From the NCBI GenBank assembly GCA_017882545.1, contig JADGPG010000008.1, forward strand, positions 1 through 61,208: DNA of 61,208 nt. The letters run 5' to 3'. Under the pieces are notes generated by a model. That model was not told the origin of the DNA. It saw only the letters and a list, made by a program, of their open reading frames with translations, and ran no database searches. The DNA is from Thermoleophilia bacterium. Its GTDB lineage: Bacteria; Actinomycetota; Thermoleophilia; Miltoncostaeales; Miltoncostaeaceae. Numbering within the stretch: position 1 is the first letter of the stretch; each line of letters begins with the position of its first letter. Below are positions 36,982-46,569 of the stretch, in pieces. The position numbers were made by a program, and so were the translations under genes.

Positions 36982-37188
36982 ATGACCACGTTCCTGATTC
37001 AGATCCTGCTGCTCGCCGCAAACGTCGGGGCGGCGATCCTCGTCGGCAAGTACGGCCAGCACAAGGGCTATGACTTCTGGCTGGGATTCGCGCTCGCGTT
37101 CGTCGTGACGTTCATCGTCGGAGCGATCGTCGTGGCCGTGCTTAGGGATCGCGCGACCGGGCGTCGCGGGGTGGTGACCTGGCGCTGA
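36982..37188 (+). CDS. Small two-TM membrane protein (68 aa)
   Basis: It starts MTTFLIQILLLAANVGAAIL, then GKYGQHKGYDFWLGFALAF and a second hydrophobic span, ending in a basic tail. This two-helix layout with a polar GxxKGY..WLGF turn is common in small uncharacterised bacterial membrane proteins. The ATG is chosen because upstream in-frame sequence is low quality. Confidence 0.55.
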   Translation: MTTFLIQILLLAANVGAAILVGKYGQHKGYDFWLGFALAFVVTFIVGAIVVAVLRDRATGRRGVVTWR

Positions 37189-37304
37189 TCCAGTCGGATG
37201 GCACGGCCGTGAGCCGGCGGCGTGGCCGTCCGACCCGGTCGGGGAGTACGATCGAGGGACTGCGCGGAGTCGATGCAAGCTCGTTCAGGCGAGGTGGTGT
37301 GGAG

Positions 37305-37784
37305 ATGGCAGGTCGTCTCAACCGATATCTCTTCGATGCGGACGGGCGCGTCCGCCGGACGCGCATGCTCGTGACCGCCGCGACCCTGATCGCCATGGCA
37401 CTGGGCGGGTCGCTCATGTTCACAGCCATTGCGCTGTTTGTGCCAAACCCGCCATTGGCCCTTGCCTGGATGCTGCTGTTCGTCGTCGCGCTCAAGATTC
37501 CGCTGATTGCATTTTGTGGGTGGCTGATCTATCGCAACAAGGAGATCCCTGGCGTGCCCGTGGTCTGGAGCGGGCGCGAAGTCCGGGAGATCCTGACCTA
37601 CCTCAGCGCCCAGGCGACGGCGAGCCTGTCGCGCCCGGACGCCCGCCCGCGCCTGTCGTATCTGTCCCGCGAGGCCTGGCACGTCGCGGACCAGGCAGAG
37701 GGGGAGATGAAGGCCGATGCCGTTGGAGTGGCGCTGGAGATCGATCGCCTCGCTGCCGATCATGGCGTCCACCGAACGGCCTAA
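37305..37784 (+). CDS. Two-TM membrane protein of unknown function
   Basis: 159 residues. Short cytoplasmic start, TM helices at about 22-46 and 53-76, then a soluble C-terminal domain of about 80 residues beginning EIPGVPVVWSGREVREIL. AGGTGG lies about 7-8 bases before the ATG. No known family. Confidence 0.6.
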   Translation: MAGRLNRYLFDADGRVRRTRMLVTAATLIAMALGGSLMFTAIALFVPNPPLALAWMLLFVVALKIPLIAFCGWLIYRNKEIPGVPVVWSGREVREILTYLSAQATASLSRPDARPRLSYLSREAWHVADQAEGEMKADAVGVALEIDRLAADHGVHRTA

Positions 37785-38180
37785 GGTCCGCGCGCACCGG
37801 CTCGCTAAGGGCCGGGGCGCTTCGGGCACGAAGGGCACGGCCGTCGGGACTTGTGCCGTTCGCCGCACCGGGCCGAGGAGCGATCGACCTAGAGCAGGAC
37901 GGTGACGCGCCCGCGCGGGCGCGGCGCCGAACCCCGCCGCCGGTGACGACGTCGGGGCGTGGCCGTCGCCGCCCCGTCCACGGCCCCAGCTTTGTCGATG
38001 CCAAACGGCACGATCGGCTGTTCTGCGTGCGGCTGGTGCTTGGTCGACGCCGGCCCTGCGGGCGATGCCAACACCGATCGCGGCGTCCGGTTCGACGACG
38101 GCCAGCGCCGCCGCTTGCGGTCGTCGACCGGTGGCCGGGTCCGGCCCGGCAGGTATCGTCGGGGCGGACAAAGGAGCGCA
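37785..38180. other. Intergenic; no gene seen
   Basis: About 400 bp with no credible frame. AAGGAG at the right end belongs to the next gene. Confidence 0.35.
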
Positions 38181-38720
38181 ATGCGGGATTCGGCAGCGGG
38201 TCCCGGTCCGGCGCCTCACGCCGGAGCCGGAGAGGGAATGCGCGGGCTCGCACTCCGGGCAATCTCGGGCAGGCTCGTCTACGGGGCCGTCGTGATCCTC
38301 GCGGCGTTGCTGGCCGTGGATGCATCGAAGGCCACGATCGCCAAGCAAATCGGCGCAATTCTGTTGGCCACGGTCGCCGTGGTCTTCGCCGAGCTGTATT
38401 CGGACATCATCGGAGCGATGATCCGTGAGCGCCGCCGCCCCAGGTGGCGCGAGGTGATCGACATGACCACGCAGCTGGGGAGTCTCGTGCTGGCGGCGGT
38501 ACCGCCGCTGGTGCTGACCCTCCTGGCGATTGGCGGGGTCGTCAGCGTCGACACCGCGGCGTCGCTGTCGGTCTGGTTGCTGGTGGGGTTGTTGTTCGCG
38601 TTCGGATTCGCCGCGGCTCGGATGGCCGGCGGCTCGATCATCGGGAGCGCGGTCGGCGCGTCGTTACTGCTCGGCCTCGGATTGGCCATGGTGATGTTCA
38701 AGATCGCCGCGATGCACTGA
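38181..38720 (+). CDS. Five-TM integral membrane protein of unknown function
   Basis: 179 residues with five predicted spans (about 30-46, 54-72, 95-118, 124-145, 152-172) and a basic loop (RERRRPRWRE) between the second and third. AAGGAG lies 5 bases before the ATG. No family recognised. It converges with the G1 peptidase gene, 18 bp apart. Confidence 0.65.
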   Translation: MRDSAAGPGPAPHAGAGEGMRGLALRAISGRLVYGAVVILAALLAVDASKATIAKQIGAILLATVAVVFAELYSDIIGAMIRERRRPRWREVIDMTTQLGSLVLAAVPPLVLTLLAIGGVVSVDTAASLSVWLLVGLLFAFGFAAARMAGGSIIGSAVGASLLLGLGLAMVMFKIAAMH

Positions 38721-38738
38721 CCGCGGGCACCAGGGTCG

Positions 38739-39839
38739 CTACGGGCTCGGCGGCGGCGGCGGGGTGTAGGTGACCGTGAACCCGTTCGACAAGACTGACG
38801 GGCTTGAGACTGTGTTGTTGTTGATGTCCAGGAGGAAGATGCGATCAAGCGCCATCTGTACACCCGCGACGCCGAGGCCGCTGAACTCGATTGGTTTCTT
38901 GGAGAAGTCGCCGAGCGTTGCAATCTGCTCGGTGCCGTCCGACGCAAGATACGAGGGCGCTTCCACGACCCATTCGGCCGACGTCTGCGCTCCGGAATAC
39001 GACTGTGTCGTTGCGAACTTCTCAGCGCCATCGGTGAGGGTTATCCGCCAGTATCGGCCGGTGAGCTTCTGAATGCGGACGCCGACCGTGTCGCCGGGGA
39101 CAACCGGGAACGCGGTCGTGCTAATCGCAGTCTCGGCTGCGGGGAGGATCTCCCACCAGGCATAGACCCGAGTGTGCCCCGCGCCGTCGTCGGACTCGTG
39201 GACGCCTGCCTGGATCAGCGAGCTGTTGGAGACGCCGTCAATGCCCACCCACTCGCTAGTATCCGACAGGGTTCCGGGGATCGACGTGAGAGTCGGCACG
39301 GTAAACGCTCCGCCGATCCCACTGAAGGCGCCGCCTTCGATCGCATACCCAGACCAATTCTGAGAGTTGTACGGGGTGACGAGAAGCTGCTTCGGCGGGG
39401 CGGTCGCGACCAGACTGCGGTTGACCCGGATCGTGTGTCCAAAGCGGTTGCCCGCGTAGAATGTGAACGTCCACGCGCGCCGGGTGTGGGCGGGCGTTAC
39501 CCGGATGCGGTAGGTCCCGTGACACTTGACGTGTGCCGGGTTGTGTCCCTTCCAGAAGGCCGGAGTCGCGCGAAGGCTGCAGGTCGTGGCCCCAGATGCC
39601 GCGTAGCGGATAGTGATCAGACCTCCGACGGCGGTGACGCGCGTACGGGTCAGCGAGATCGAGGCCGCGGTGCACACCCTGTGGCCGCGGACCGACTGGC
39701 AGGAGCGGGCCGTGGGAGCGGCAGCGGCGGGCATGGCACCGAACGCGACGGCGATCGCCAGCACTCCCGCAAGGGAAGTGACGACCGCCGACACGTGACG
39801 GGCGGCCGATCGGGGCAGGTGTCGGGGAATCGTGCGCAC
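38739..39839 (-). CDS. Secreted glutamic endopeptidase (peptidase family G1, eqolisin-like)
   Basis: 366 residues. The signal peptide is clear (SAVVTSLAGVLAIAVAFGAM then AAAAPT). An Ig-like N-terminal part of about 100 residues precedes the catalytic domain with the eqolisin signatures NWSGYAIEGG, FTVPTL, SEWVGIDGVSNSSLIQAGV, VYAWWEILPA, PGDTVGVRI and YSGAQTSAEWVVEAPSY. The Glu of SAEW corresponds to the catalytic Glu, and a conserved Gln lies in the SLIQAG block. A short PPPPPSP tail ends it. The GTG start has GAAGGTG about 8 bases upstream. The family is best known from fungi and acid-tolerant microbes. Confidence 0.88.
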   Translation of the reverse strand: MRTIPRHLPRSAARHVSAVVTSLAGVLAIAVAFGAMPAAAAPTARSCQSVRGHRVCTAASISLTRTRVTAVGGLITIRYAASGATTCSLRATPAFWKGHNPAHVKCHGTYRIRVTPAHTRRAWTFTFYAGNRFGHTIRVNRSLVATAPPKQLLVTPYNSQNWSGYAIEGGAFSGIGGAFTVPTLTSIPGTLSDTSEWVGIDGVSNSSLIQAGVHESDDGAGHTRVYAWWEILPAAETAISTTAFPVVPGDTVGVRIQKLTGRYWRITLTDGAEKFATTQSYSGAQTSAEWVVEAPSYLASDGTEQIATLGDFSKKPIEFSGLGVAGVQMALDRIFLLDINNNTVSSPSVLSNGFTVTYTPPPPPSP

Positions 39840-39922
39840 GAACTCGCACCTTCTATCGGCAGGCGGGGCGCCGTGCGTGAGCCGATGGGCTGCACGGACG
39901 CGCCGCGCCGTCGGTTCCCGGT

Positions 39923-40471
39923 TCAACGGTGCTGAACCGACTGCGTCACGACCGGTTGGCGCCACACCGAAACTGACTCCGGCGGCGCGCCGCGAAGCTG
40001 TTGGATGACGGCAAAGGTGCGGTGAAGCATGGTGACGATGGTCGTGATCAGGTACACGGATACCGGCAGGTTGATCAGGCAGGAGGTGACGATGGAACCT
40101 CGTTGCTCCGATGTCCCCCATGACAGACAGAGGTCGAACCAGGCGTCCACGATGAGAAGCGTCGCTGACACGGCGAGCCCGACCAGGGCGAGCGAGCGCC
40201 GGTGCCACACCAGCCACGCCGTCACGGCAAGCGTCACGGCCAGGGCGCTGTCGAGCCCCACCCACGCGGTCCGCCAGGCCCCGCCGGACTCGGTCGGCGG
40301 CAGCACGCTCGAGAGGTAAGCGATCCACGGGCCCAGCAGAATCGCACCGCCGCCGGTAATGACGAGGACCAGCAGGCGCCGTCGCCGCAGCGGGCCCTTG
40401 ACCGAAGGGCGCGGGATGAGGTCGTCGAGGATGCGCGCCAGTTCCAGTCGCTCGGAGTCGGTCCAATGCAT
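39923..40471 (-). CDS. Four-TM membrane protein of unknown function
   Basis: 182 residues. The N-terminal helix HWTDSERLELARILDDLIPR is soluble, then four spans (about 33-53, 66-88, 95-117, 128-150). GAGGTG precedes the ATG. It is upstream of the G1 peptidase on the same strand, 83 bp apart, possibly co-transcribed. Confidence 0.6.
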   Translation of the reverse strand: MHWTDSERLELARILDDLIPRPSVKGPLRRRRLLVLVITGGGAILLGPWIAYLSSVLPPTESGGAWRTAWVGLDSALAVTLAVTAWLVWHRRSLALVGLAVSATLLIVDAWFDLCLSWGTSEQRGSIVTSCLINLPVSVYLITTIVTMLHRTFAVIQQLRGAPPESVSVWRQPVVTQSVQHR

Positions 40472-40899
40472 CACCTCATCGCGGCCAGGAGGGCGGACAT
40501 CATGGCCGGACACAGGGTCTCCTTGGGTGGACTTGCAGCGCGTGGGGACAGGGCGGACCGCCGCCCGAGCCCCCGGTGGCTCATGGTGGCAGGCGGCGAC
40601 GCCTGCCCGCCCTGCTCCGGAGGGCCTGGCACCGCGATTGTCCCGCGATCGGCATCGAAGTGCCACACCGTTGTCGCGATGCGGGTCGTCGACGCTGAGG
40701 TCCCCGACAGCATCTGGTCCGACAACGAACACCGAGTCGATCATCGTGCGGCCGCGGGCGGCTGGCAGGTCATCGGTGTGCCCGCACCGAATCCCTTCCC
40801 ACCGGCGGTGAACGCCGCCGGGCGTGATCCGGGGCTGGTGCGACAATCCCCGCAGACACCGGTGGTGATCCCGGACGTGCGACGCGCGGAGGTAGTCGG
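40472..40899. other. Intergenic between divergent genes; no gene seen
   Basis: About 430 bp. Open frames run through it but have no recognisable domain. It must hold promoters for both neighbours. Confidence 0.35.
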
Positions 40900-42516
40900 T
40901 TGGACATACGGGACGATGCCGAGGACGGCGTGGCGACCCCGGCCGACGGGACACCCGCCGCGGGAGCCGGCGGCGGTGCGCGCCGGGTCCGCATGACCTC
41001 GGTCGAGGTCGGTCTCGTCTCGCCTGACACGGAGTCGCCCGACCGCCGCACGTCAGTGCGGATGATGTTCTCGGGCCCCGAGCGCCGCCGCCGCCGCTCG
41101 GCCGTCCTACCCGAGGTCGAGCACCGGTCGCGTGCCGAGCGCAGCGAGCGCGGCAAGCTGGCCCGGCGCGTCGTGCCACGGTCCCGGCACGCCGAGCTCG
41201 ATCCCGGTGGCGATCGTCCGGACCCGGTCGATCTGCTTGCTGACCAGGACCGGACCCGCGTGCCCGACCTCGTTCCGATCCGGTATGGGCGGATGCTGGA
41301 GTCGGAGTTCGCGTTCTTCCGCGGCTCGGCCCTGGTGATGGCATCGGACCTCAGCCGGACGCCGGTAACCGACCTCCACGTCCAGCTCTGCGGCGACGCG
41401 CACCTGTCGAACTTCGGCCTGTTCGCATCGCCCGAGCGGCGTGTCGTGTTCGATATCAACGACTTCGACGAGACCCTGCCCGGGCCATGGGAGTGGGACC
41501 TCAAACGTCTGGCGGCAAGCTTTGAGATCGCCGGGCGCGACAACGATCTGCCCGCCCGCACCCGTCGCCCGATCGTGGAGCGGGTGGTGCGGTCGTACCG
41601 CGAGGCGATGTCAGGGTTCGCGGCTCACACAAACCTGACGGTCTGGTACGAGGACGTCGACGCCGAGCAGTTCATCCGCGAGGCCAGGGCCCGCGTTGCG
41701 CGCCGCCTGCACGGCATGGTCATCGAACCCGCCGAACGCGCGATCGCCAAGGCTCGGACCCGTGACTCGATGCACGCGTTCGACAAGTTCACGATGCTCG
41801 TCGACGGGGAGCCGCGGATCGTCGCGGACCTGCCGCTCATCCTTCCCATTGCCCACATGGAGGGTGTGGAGGATGAGACGGCCTGGGCGCATCGCCAACT
41901 GCGGACCTATCGGCGATCACTCCCTCCCGAGCGCCGATATCTGCTCGAGCAGTACCGGTTCGTCGACCTTGCCCGCAAGGTGGTCGGCGTCGGCAGCGTG
42001 GGCACACGCTGCTACATCGTGCTGCTGATGGGCATTGACGGGGACGACCCCTTGTTCCTCCAGGTCAAGGAGGCGCAGCCATCCGTACTCGAGCGCTTCC
42101 TCGGACCGAGCGCCTATCTCAACAACGGCGAGCGGGTGGTGATCGGTCAACGGCGGATCCAGGCCGCGAGCGACATCTTCCTCGGCTGGCAGCGGATCGA
42201 TGACGGTCTCGACGGCGGGACCCACGACTTCTACTGGCGCCAGCTTCGGGACTGGAAGGGCTCCGTCGACGTCGACGGGATGCACCCGGCCATGCTCAGC
42301 GGGTATGCCGGCCTCTGCGGATGGACGTTGGCCCGGGCCCACGCGCGCTCGGGCGATCGTGTCGCGATCGCCGCCTACATGGGCAAGGGCACGGTGCTCG
42401 ACGAGGCGATCGCGGACTTCGCCGCCGCCTACGCCGACCTCAATGCACGTGACTTCGCCGCGGTCTCGCGGGCCGTCGCCGAGGGGCGGGTGGAGGCCGA
42501 CACGGCGTTCTCGTGA
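40900..42516 (+). CDS. DUF2252 family protein (second copy)
   Basis: 538 residues. Same motif order as the protein at 7147: VPIRYGRM, FFRGSALVMASDLS, LCGDAHLSNFG, DINDFDETLPGPWEWD, RKVVGVGSVGTRC, LFLQVKEA, GERVVIGQRRIQAASDIFLGW. The N-terminal 90 residues are longer, Arg-rich and absent from the other copy, while the Lys/Ala-rich insert of that copy is missing here. The start is TTG with GGAGGT 6-7 bases upstream. Biochemical role unknown. Confidence 0.9.
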   Translation: MDIRDDAEDGVATPADGTPAAGAGGGARRVRMTSVEVGLVSPDTESPDRRTSVRMMFSGPERRRRRSAVLPEVEHRSRAERSERGKLARRVVPRSRHAELDPGGDRPDPVDLLADQDRTRVPDLVPIRYGRMLESEFAFFRGSALVMASDLSRTPVTDLHVQLCGDAHLSNFGLFASPERRVVFDINDFDETLPGPWEWDLKRLAASFEIAGRDNDLPARTRRPIVERVVRSYREAMSGFAAHTNLTVWYEDVDAEQFIREARARVARRLHGMVIEPAERAIAKARTRDSMHAFDKFTMLVDGEPRIVADLPLILPIAHMEGVEDETAWAHRQLRTYRRSLPPERRYLLEQYRFVDLARKVVGVGSVGTRCYIVLLMGIDGDDPLFLQVKEAQPSVLERFLGPSAYLNNGERVVIGQRRIQAASDIFLGWQRIDDGLDGGTHDFYWRQLRDWKGSVDVDGMHPAMLSGYAGLCGWTLARAHARSGDRVAIAAYMGKGTVLDEAIADFAAAYADLNARDFAAVSRAVAEGRVEADTAFS

Positions 42517-42564
42517 CCGCCACTAGGCTGCACTCCCACGTGCGGCCGATGTTAGGGTCACTGC

Positions 42565-42750
42565 ATGTCAAGCGAACACACGCCCACCCCGGATGCGGCT
42601 CCCGACTGCGAGCGCTGCGGAACCCGCACGTACGCGACCACCCGCACAATGCGCACGCACGACATCAGCAGCGGTCGGACCATTCCACGGGACCAGACGT
42701 TCCCGGTCTGGAAGTGCCCGAGCTGCGGCCGCGAGGCACCCCGCACCTAG
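42565..42750 (+). CDS. Small zinc-ribbon protein (61 aa)
   Basis: Two CXXC knuckles, CERCGTRTY and CPSCGRE, about 35 residues apart, with a Thr/Arg-rich centre. It probably binds one zinc. Too short for an assigned family; it may be a nucleic-acid or protein adaptor. It starts 48 bp after the DUF2252 stop on the same strand. Confidence 0.6.
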   Translation: MSSEHTPTPDAAPDCERCGTRTYATTRTMRTHDISSGRTIPRDQTFPVWKCPSCGREAPRT

Positions 42751-42856
42751 GCGGGCGGCCGCCGCGAGGTCAGGTCGCGCGTGGGCGAAGGTGAGTGCCG
42801 GGCGGGGCGGCCACGGGTGCGCGCCGACCGCCGGGCTATGCTCCGCGACCCGTCCC

Positions 42857-44497
42857 ATGGCCCGAAATCTCCGTCTTCGGCGTTGGCAGAAAGCCGCGCT
42901 TGACCACTTCCTCGCCGCCGATGGACCGAACTTTCTCGCGGTTGCCACGCCGGGGTCTGGCAAGACGACCTTTGCCCTGGCGGCGGTGCGACTCTCGCTG
43001 GCCGCACGGCCGGAGCGCCGGGTGGTCATCATCGCGCCGACTCAGCACCTCAAGCGCCAGTGGGCCGACGCGGCATCGGCACTCGATCTGCACCTGGAAA
43101 CACAATGGTCGCCCTCGCGTCGCCTGCCCGCCGATGTCCACGGCCTGATCACGACCTACCAGCAGGTTGCGATGAACGCGCCCGAGCTCGCCGGGCAGGC
43201 GGCCGATGCGATCGTGGTGCTCGATGAGGTCCACCACGCCGGGGATGAACAGGCCTGGGGCGAGGCCGTGCGTGTCGCGTGCGCCGGCGCAGCAGTCCGC
43301 CTGAGTCTCTCCGGGACGCCATTCCGCTCCGATACACGGGCGATCCCGTTTGTCCGGTATGACGGCAACGGCATGGCGCATCCGGACGTCGAGTATGGCT
43401 ACGGCGACGCGCTCCGCGACGGCGGGGTCGTCCGCCCCGTCCGATTTCCGCGGATCGACGGCGAAATGGAGTGGATCGGAAGCGACGGCACCCACACCGA
43501 GGCTTCGTTTGCCGACCACCTCGACCAGACGGCGTCCGCTCAGCGACTGCGGACCGCGCTGTCGGTCGAGGGGGACTGGATCGGTGAGGTGCTGGTGCGC
43601 GCTCACGAGAAGCTCGTCGCGATCCGGCGCGTGCACCCCGACGCCGCGGGTCTGGTGATCGCGAGCGACCAGGAGCACGCGCGGGGAATTGCCCAGGTGC
43701 TGCGCCGCCGCTGTGGTGTGGACGCCGTCGTCGCCCTGTCCGAGGATGCGGCCGCGTCGCGCCGGATCGCAGAGTTCGCCGTCGATTCGCGTCCGTGGAT
43801 CGTCGCGGTCCGGATGATCTCCGAAGGTGTCGACATCCCGCGATTGCGGGTCGGGGTCTTCGCCACCACCACGACGACCGAACTGTTCTTCCGCCAGGCG
43901 GTCGGGCGCCTGGTCCGGTGGACACGTGGGCTCGGCTCGCAGCCGGCGTTCATGTTCCTCCCGGATGACCCCCGATTGCGACACCACGCCGGGGCGATCG
44001 CCGAACAGCGACGTCACAGCCTGCGGCGGACGGATGAGATGGGGGAGCGCGTCGTCGCGGACGAGGGGCAGCTGGTGCGTCGGGAGGGCAATGAGGAGCA
44101 GATGTCCCTATTCGCACCGCTAGCGGCCCGGGCGATCGGCGGACCGACGCCCGCCGAAGCGGATCCGGACGACATGCTGGCGATGCCCGAACCCGACGAC
44201 GACGAGTCGCTCGTACTGGAGTTGGCGCCGGCACCGCGTGTTCGCCAGGAGGGCGGGCCGTCGCCGGCTCCGGTGCTGCCGGCCGCCACGCAGCGCCGGC
44301 TGCTTCGCGACGCCAACGCGGCGGCCGTGGCGGAACTGGTGCGGGTTGTCGACGCCGGGCACGCCCAGATCAACGCCGAGCTCAATCGGCGAGTCGGCAT
44401 TCAGCGCGTCGGCGAGGCGACGGTCGGCGAGCTCGAACGGCGACGGGCGGCCGCGGTTGTGTGGCTCGCACGGGCGACGACGCTGCACGTTCCCTAG
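42857..44497 (+). CDS. Superfamily 2 DNA/RNA helicase (XPB/RadD-like)
   Basis: 546 residues. Q-like LRRWQKAALDHFL, Walker A TPGSGKTT (31-38), motif Ia IIAPTQHLKRQW, Walker B DEVHH (123-127), motif III SLSGTPFRSDT, motif IV-like GLVIASDQEHA, motif V MISEGVDIPRLRVG and motif VI FRQAVGRLVRW. The C-terminal 120 residues are acidic/Ala-rich without a known domain. No nuclease domain. Probably involved in DNA repair or recombination; the exact role is unknown. Confidence 0.88.
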   Translation: MARNLRLRRWQKAALDHFLAADGPNFLAVATPGSGKTTFALAAVRLSLAARPERRVVIIAPTQHLKRQWADAASALDLHLETQWSPSRRLPADVHGLITTYQQVAMNAPELAGQAADAIVVLDEVHHAGDEQAWGEAVRVACAGAAVRLSLSGTPFRSDTRAIPFVRYDGNGMAHPDVEYGYGDALRDGGVVRPVRFPRIDGEMEWIGSDGTHTEASFADHLDQTASAQRLRTALSVEGDWIGEVLVRAHEKLVAIRRVHPDAAGLVIASDQEHARGIAQVLRRRCGVDAVVALSEDAAASRRIAEFAVDSRPWIVAVRMISEGVDIPRLRVGVFATTTTTELFFRQAVGRLVRWTRGLGSQPAFMFLPDDPRLRHHAGAIAEQRRHSLRRTDEMGERVVADEGQLVRREGNEEQMSLFAPLAARAIGGPTPAEADPDDMLAMPEPDDDESLVLELAPAPRVRQEGGPSPAPVLPAATQRRLLRDANAAAVAELVRVVDAGHAQINAELNRRVGIQRVGEATVGELERRRAAAVVWLARATTLHVP

Positions 44498-44533
44498 ACC
44501 GCAGGGGGAGGGGGCAGGGTACGATGCTGTCCC

Positions 44534-45796
44534 GTGCCCACGGTCGCTTCCCCCAAGTCCACGATTGCCGAACGTCTCGCCGCGGTGCGCACCTGCACCG
44601 AGGCGATCGTCGACGGCCTGAGCGACGAGATCCTCGAGCACGCGCCGCGCTCGTTCGTGAGCCCTCCGGTGTGGGATCTCGGGCATATTGCCGCCTACGA
44701 AGAGCTCTGGGTGTGGTGCCGCGCCGCCGGTGGGACCACGGCCTACCCGGATCTCCAAGCCGCATATGACGCCTTCGAGACGCCGCGACCGGTGCGGACT
44801 CAGATCGCCTTGCTGAACCCCGCGCAGGCCCGCGACTACCTGGCCGCGACCCGGCAGCGCACCCTCGAGGTCCTCAACGGTCGCATGCCGGCGCGCGACT
44901 CCGAGCTGGTCAACGACGGGTTCGTCTTCGATCTCGTCGCTGCACACGAGGCCCAGCATGCCGAGACGATGCTGCAGGAGTTCGTGCTGGGCGCCGTGTC
45001 GATCACGGGCATCGGGACGGCGGGTTCGCCGACTCCTGCAGATGATGGGCCCGTGATCGTCGAGATGCCGGGCGGCCCCCAGGAGCTCGGCGCGGACGAC
45101 GGCGCGTTCGCGTACGACTGCGAGCGCCCCCGGCACCGCGTCCAAATCGGTCCGTTTGCGATCGCGCGGGACCCGGTCACTGCGGGTGCGTTCGCCGAAT
45201 TCATCGCCGACGACGGCTACCGCCGGGACGAGCTCTGGAGCGCCGCGGGGCGGGTCTGGCGTGACGAGGAAGATGCGCGTGCGCCGGCGTACTGGGAGTC
45301 CGACGGCGCGGGTGGGTGGACCACGCGCGACCTGGCGGGTCCGTGTGCCGTTGACCCCGCGGCACCCGTCTGCCATGTCTCGTGGTTCGAAGCGGACGCG
45401 TTCGCCCGCTGGGCGGGCGGGCGCCTTCCGACCGAGGCCGAATGGGAGTGGGCGGCGCGCGGCGTGCGCGCCGACGGGGGTGCCAACCTCGGCATGCGCC
45501 GCCGCGGGCCGGCTGCCGCGGGGACGTTCGCCGGCCTCAGCGATGCGGGGTGCCGGTCGATGCTCGGTGACGTCTGGGAGTGGACCGCGAGCACATTTGA
45601 GGGCTATCCGGGCTTTCGCGCGTATCCGTACCGGGAGTACTCCGAAGTGTTCTTCGACGGCGGCTACCGGGTGCTGCGCGGCGGCTCGTGGGCGACCCAG
45701 CCGCACGTCGCCTCGACGACCTTTCGCAACTGGGACCTGCCGGAGCGCCGCCAGATCTTCTCCGGCCTGCGCCTCGCGTGGGACCGCGAGCAGTAG
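44534..45796 (+). CDS. egtB: Ergothioneine synthesis: iron-dependent sulfoxide synthase EgtB
   Basis: 420 residues. EgtB joins gamma-glutamylcysteine (or cysteine) to hercynine with O2. The N-terminal DinB-like domain supplies the three Fe-binding His: His51 (DLGHIAAYEE), His138 and His142 (AAHEAQHAET). The C-terminal FGE-sulfatase-type domain has RLPTEAEWEWAARG, LGDVWEWTAS and YRVLRGGSWATQP. It starts at GTG 44534. It is followed closely by egtC and egtD. Confidence 0.95.
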   Translation: MPTVASPKSTIAERLAAVRTCTEAIVDGLSDEILEHAPRSFVSPPVWDLGHIAAYEELWVWCRAAGGTTAYPDLQAAYDAFETPRPVRTQIALLNPAQARDYLAATRQRTLEVLNGRMPARDSELVNDGFVFDLVAAHEAQHAETMLQEFVLGAVSITGIGTAGSPTPADDGPVIVEMPGGPQELGADDGAFAYDCERPRHRVQIGPFAIARDPVTAGAFAEFIADDGYRRDELWSAAGRVWRDEEDARAPAYWESDGAGGWTTRDLAGPCAVDPAAPVCHVSWFEADAFARWAGGRLPTEAEWEWAARGVRADGGANLGMRRRGPAAAGTFAGLSDAGCRSMLGDVWEWTASTFEGYPGFRAYPYREYSEVFFDGGYRVLRGGSWATQPHVASTTFRNWDLPERRQIFSGLRLAWDREQ

Positions 45797-45810
45797 GCAC
45801 GGCCGGGATC

Positions 45811-46569
45811 ATGTGCCGACACCTCGCCTGGCTGGGCGCACCGCGCCCGCTGTCGGAGTTTGTGACTGCGCCCGAACATTCGTTGGTGCACCAGAGCTAC
45901 GCGGCGCGTGAGCTGCTGCGCGGCACCGTGTGCGGCGACGGGTTCGGGATCGGCTGGTTCCACGACGGTGAACCGGGCGTCGCGCGCTACCGACGCGCCG
46001 AGCCGATCTGGGCCGATCCCGACCTGCCCGGCGTCGCCGCAGCGATCTCCTCGACGGCCATCGTCGCGGCGGTGCGCAACGGCACACCCGGCATCCCGGG
46101 CGGGGTTGCGAGCACGCAGCCGGTGGTCGCGGACGGATTCCTCGGGTCCCACAACGGCTTCATCGACAGATTCTCCCGTCATGCACGACGTCTGCGCGAC
46201 GGGCTCTCGGACGATCTGTACGACGCGTTGACTGGCGAAAGCGACTCGGAGACGTTCCTGTTGCTGGTGATCGAGCACATTCGCCGGGAAGGCGGGATCG
46301 CCGGGGGTGTGACGGCGGCGATCGACGCTGTCCTCGACATCGCGCCGGGATCGGCGCTGTGTGCCGTCGTGACCGACGGACAGGAACTGGTCGTCGCGAG
46401 GATGGCCCGGGATCAGCCCTGCGACAGCATGTATGTCCGTCGGCTGGAGGCTGGGGTGGTCGTGGCCTCGGAGCCGCTGGACGCCGCTCCGGGGTGGGAG
46501 GCATTGCCGGAGTACGCGGTCACCCCCGTCGCTCTGTACTCGGGTGCGGGGGGCCGCCATCGACGCTGA
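45811..46569 (+). CDS. egtC: Ergothioneine synthesis: amidohydrolase EgtC
   Basis: 252 residues, class II glutamine-amidotransferase (Ntn) fold with Cys2 as N-terminal nucleophile (MCRHLAWLG). GDGFGIGWF, AAVRNGTPG and SHNGFIDRF are family marks. It removes the glutamyl group from the sulfoxide made by EgtB. Only 14 bp separate it from egtB, and its 3' end overlaps egtD by 26 nt. Confidence 0.93.
   Translation: MCRHLAWLGAPRPLSEFVTAPEHSLVHQSYAARELLRGTVCGDGFGIGWFHDGEPGVARYRRAEPIWADPDLPGVAAAISSTAIVAAVRNGTPGIPGGVASTQPVVADGFLGSHNGFIDRFSRHARRLRDGLSDDLYDALTGESDSETFLLLVIEHIRREGGIAGGVTAAIDAVLDIAPGSALCAVVTDGQELVVARMARDQPCDSMYVRRLEAGVVVASEPLDAAPGWEALPEYAVTPVALYSGAGGRHRR

Noticed and set aside
36418-37278. 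Long minus-strand frame of 286 codons
   Set aside because: His/Asp/Arg-rich composition and no family features; it is antisense to the small two-TM gene and probably an artefact of high G+C.
42836-44017. 393-codon frame antisense to the helicase
   Set aside because: Helicase motifs on the plus strand are complete; the antisense product has no recognisable domain.
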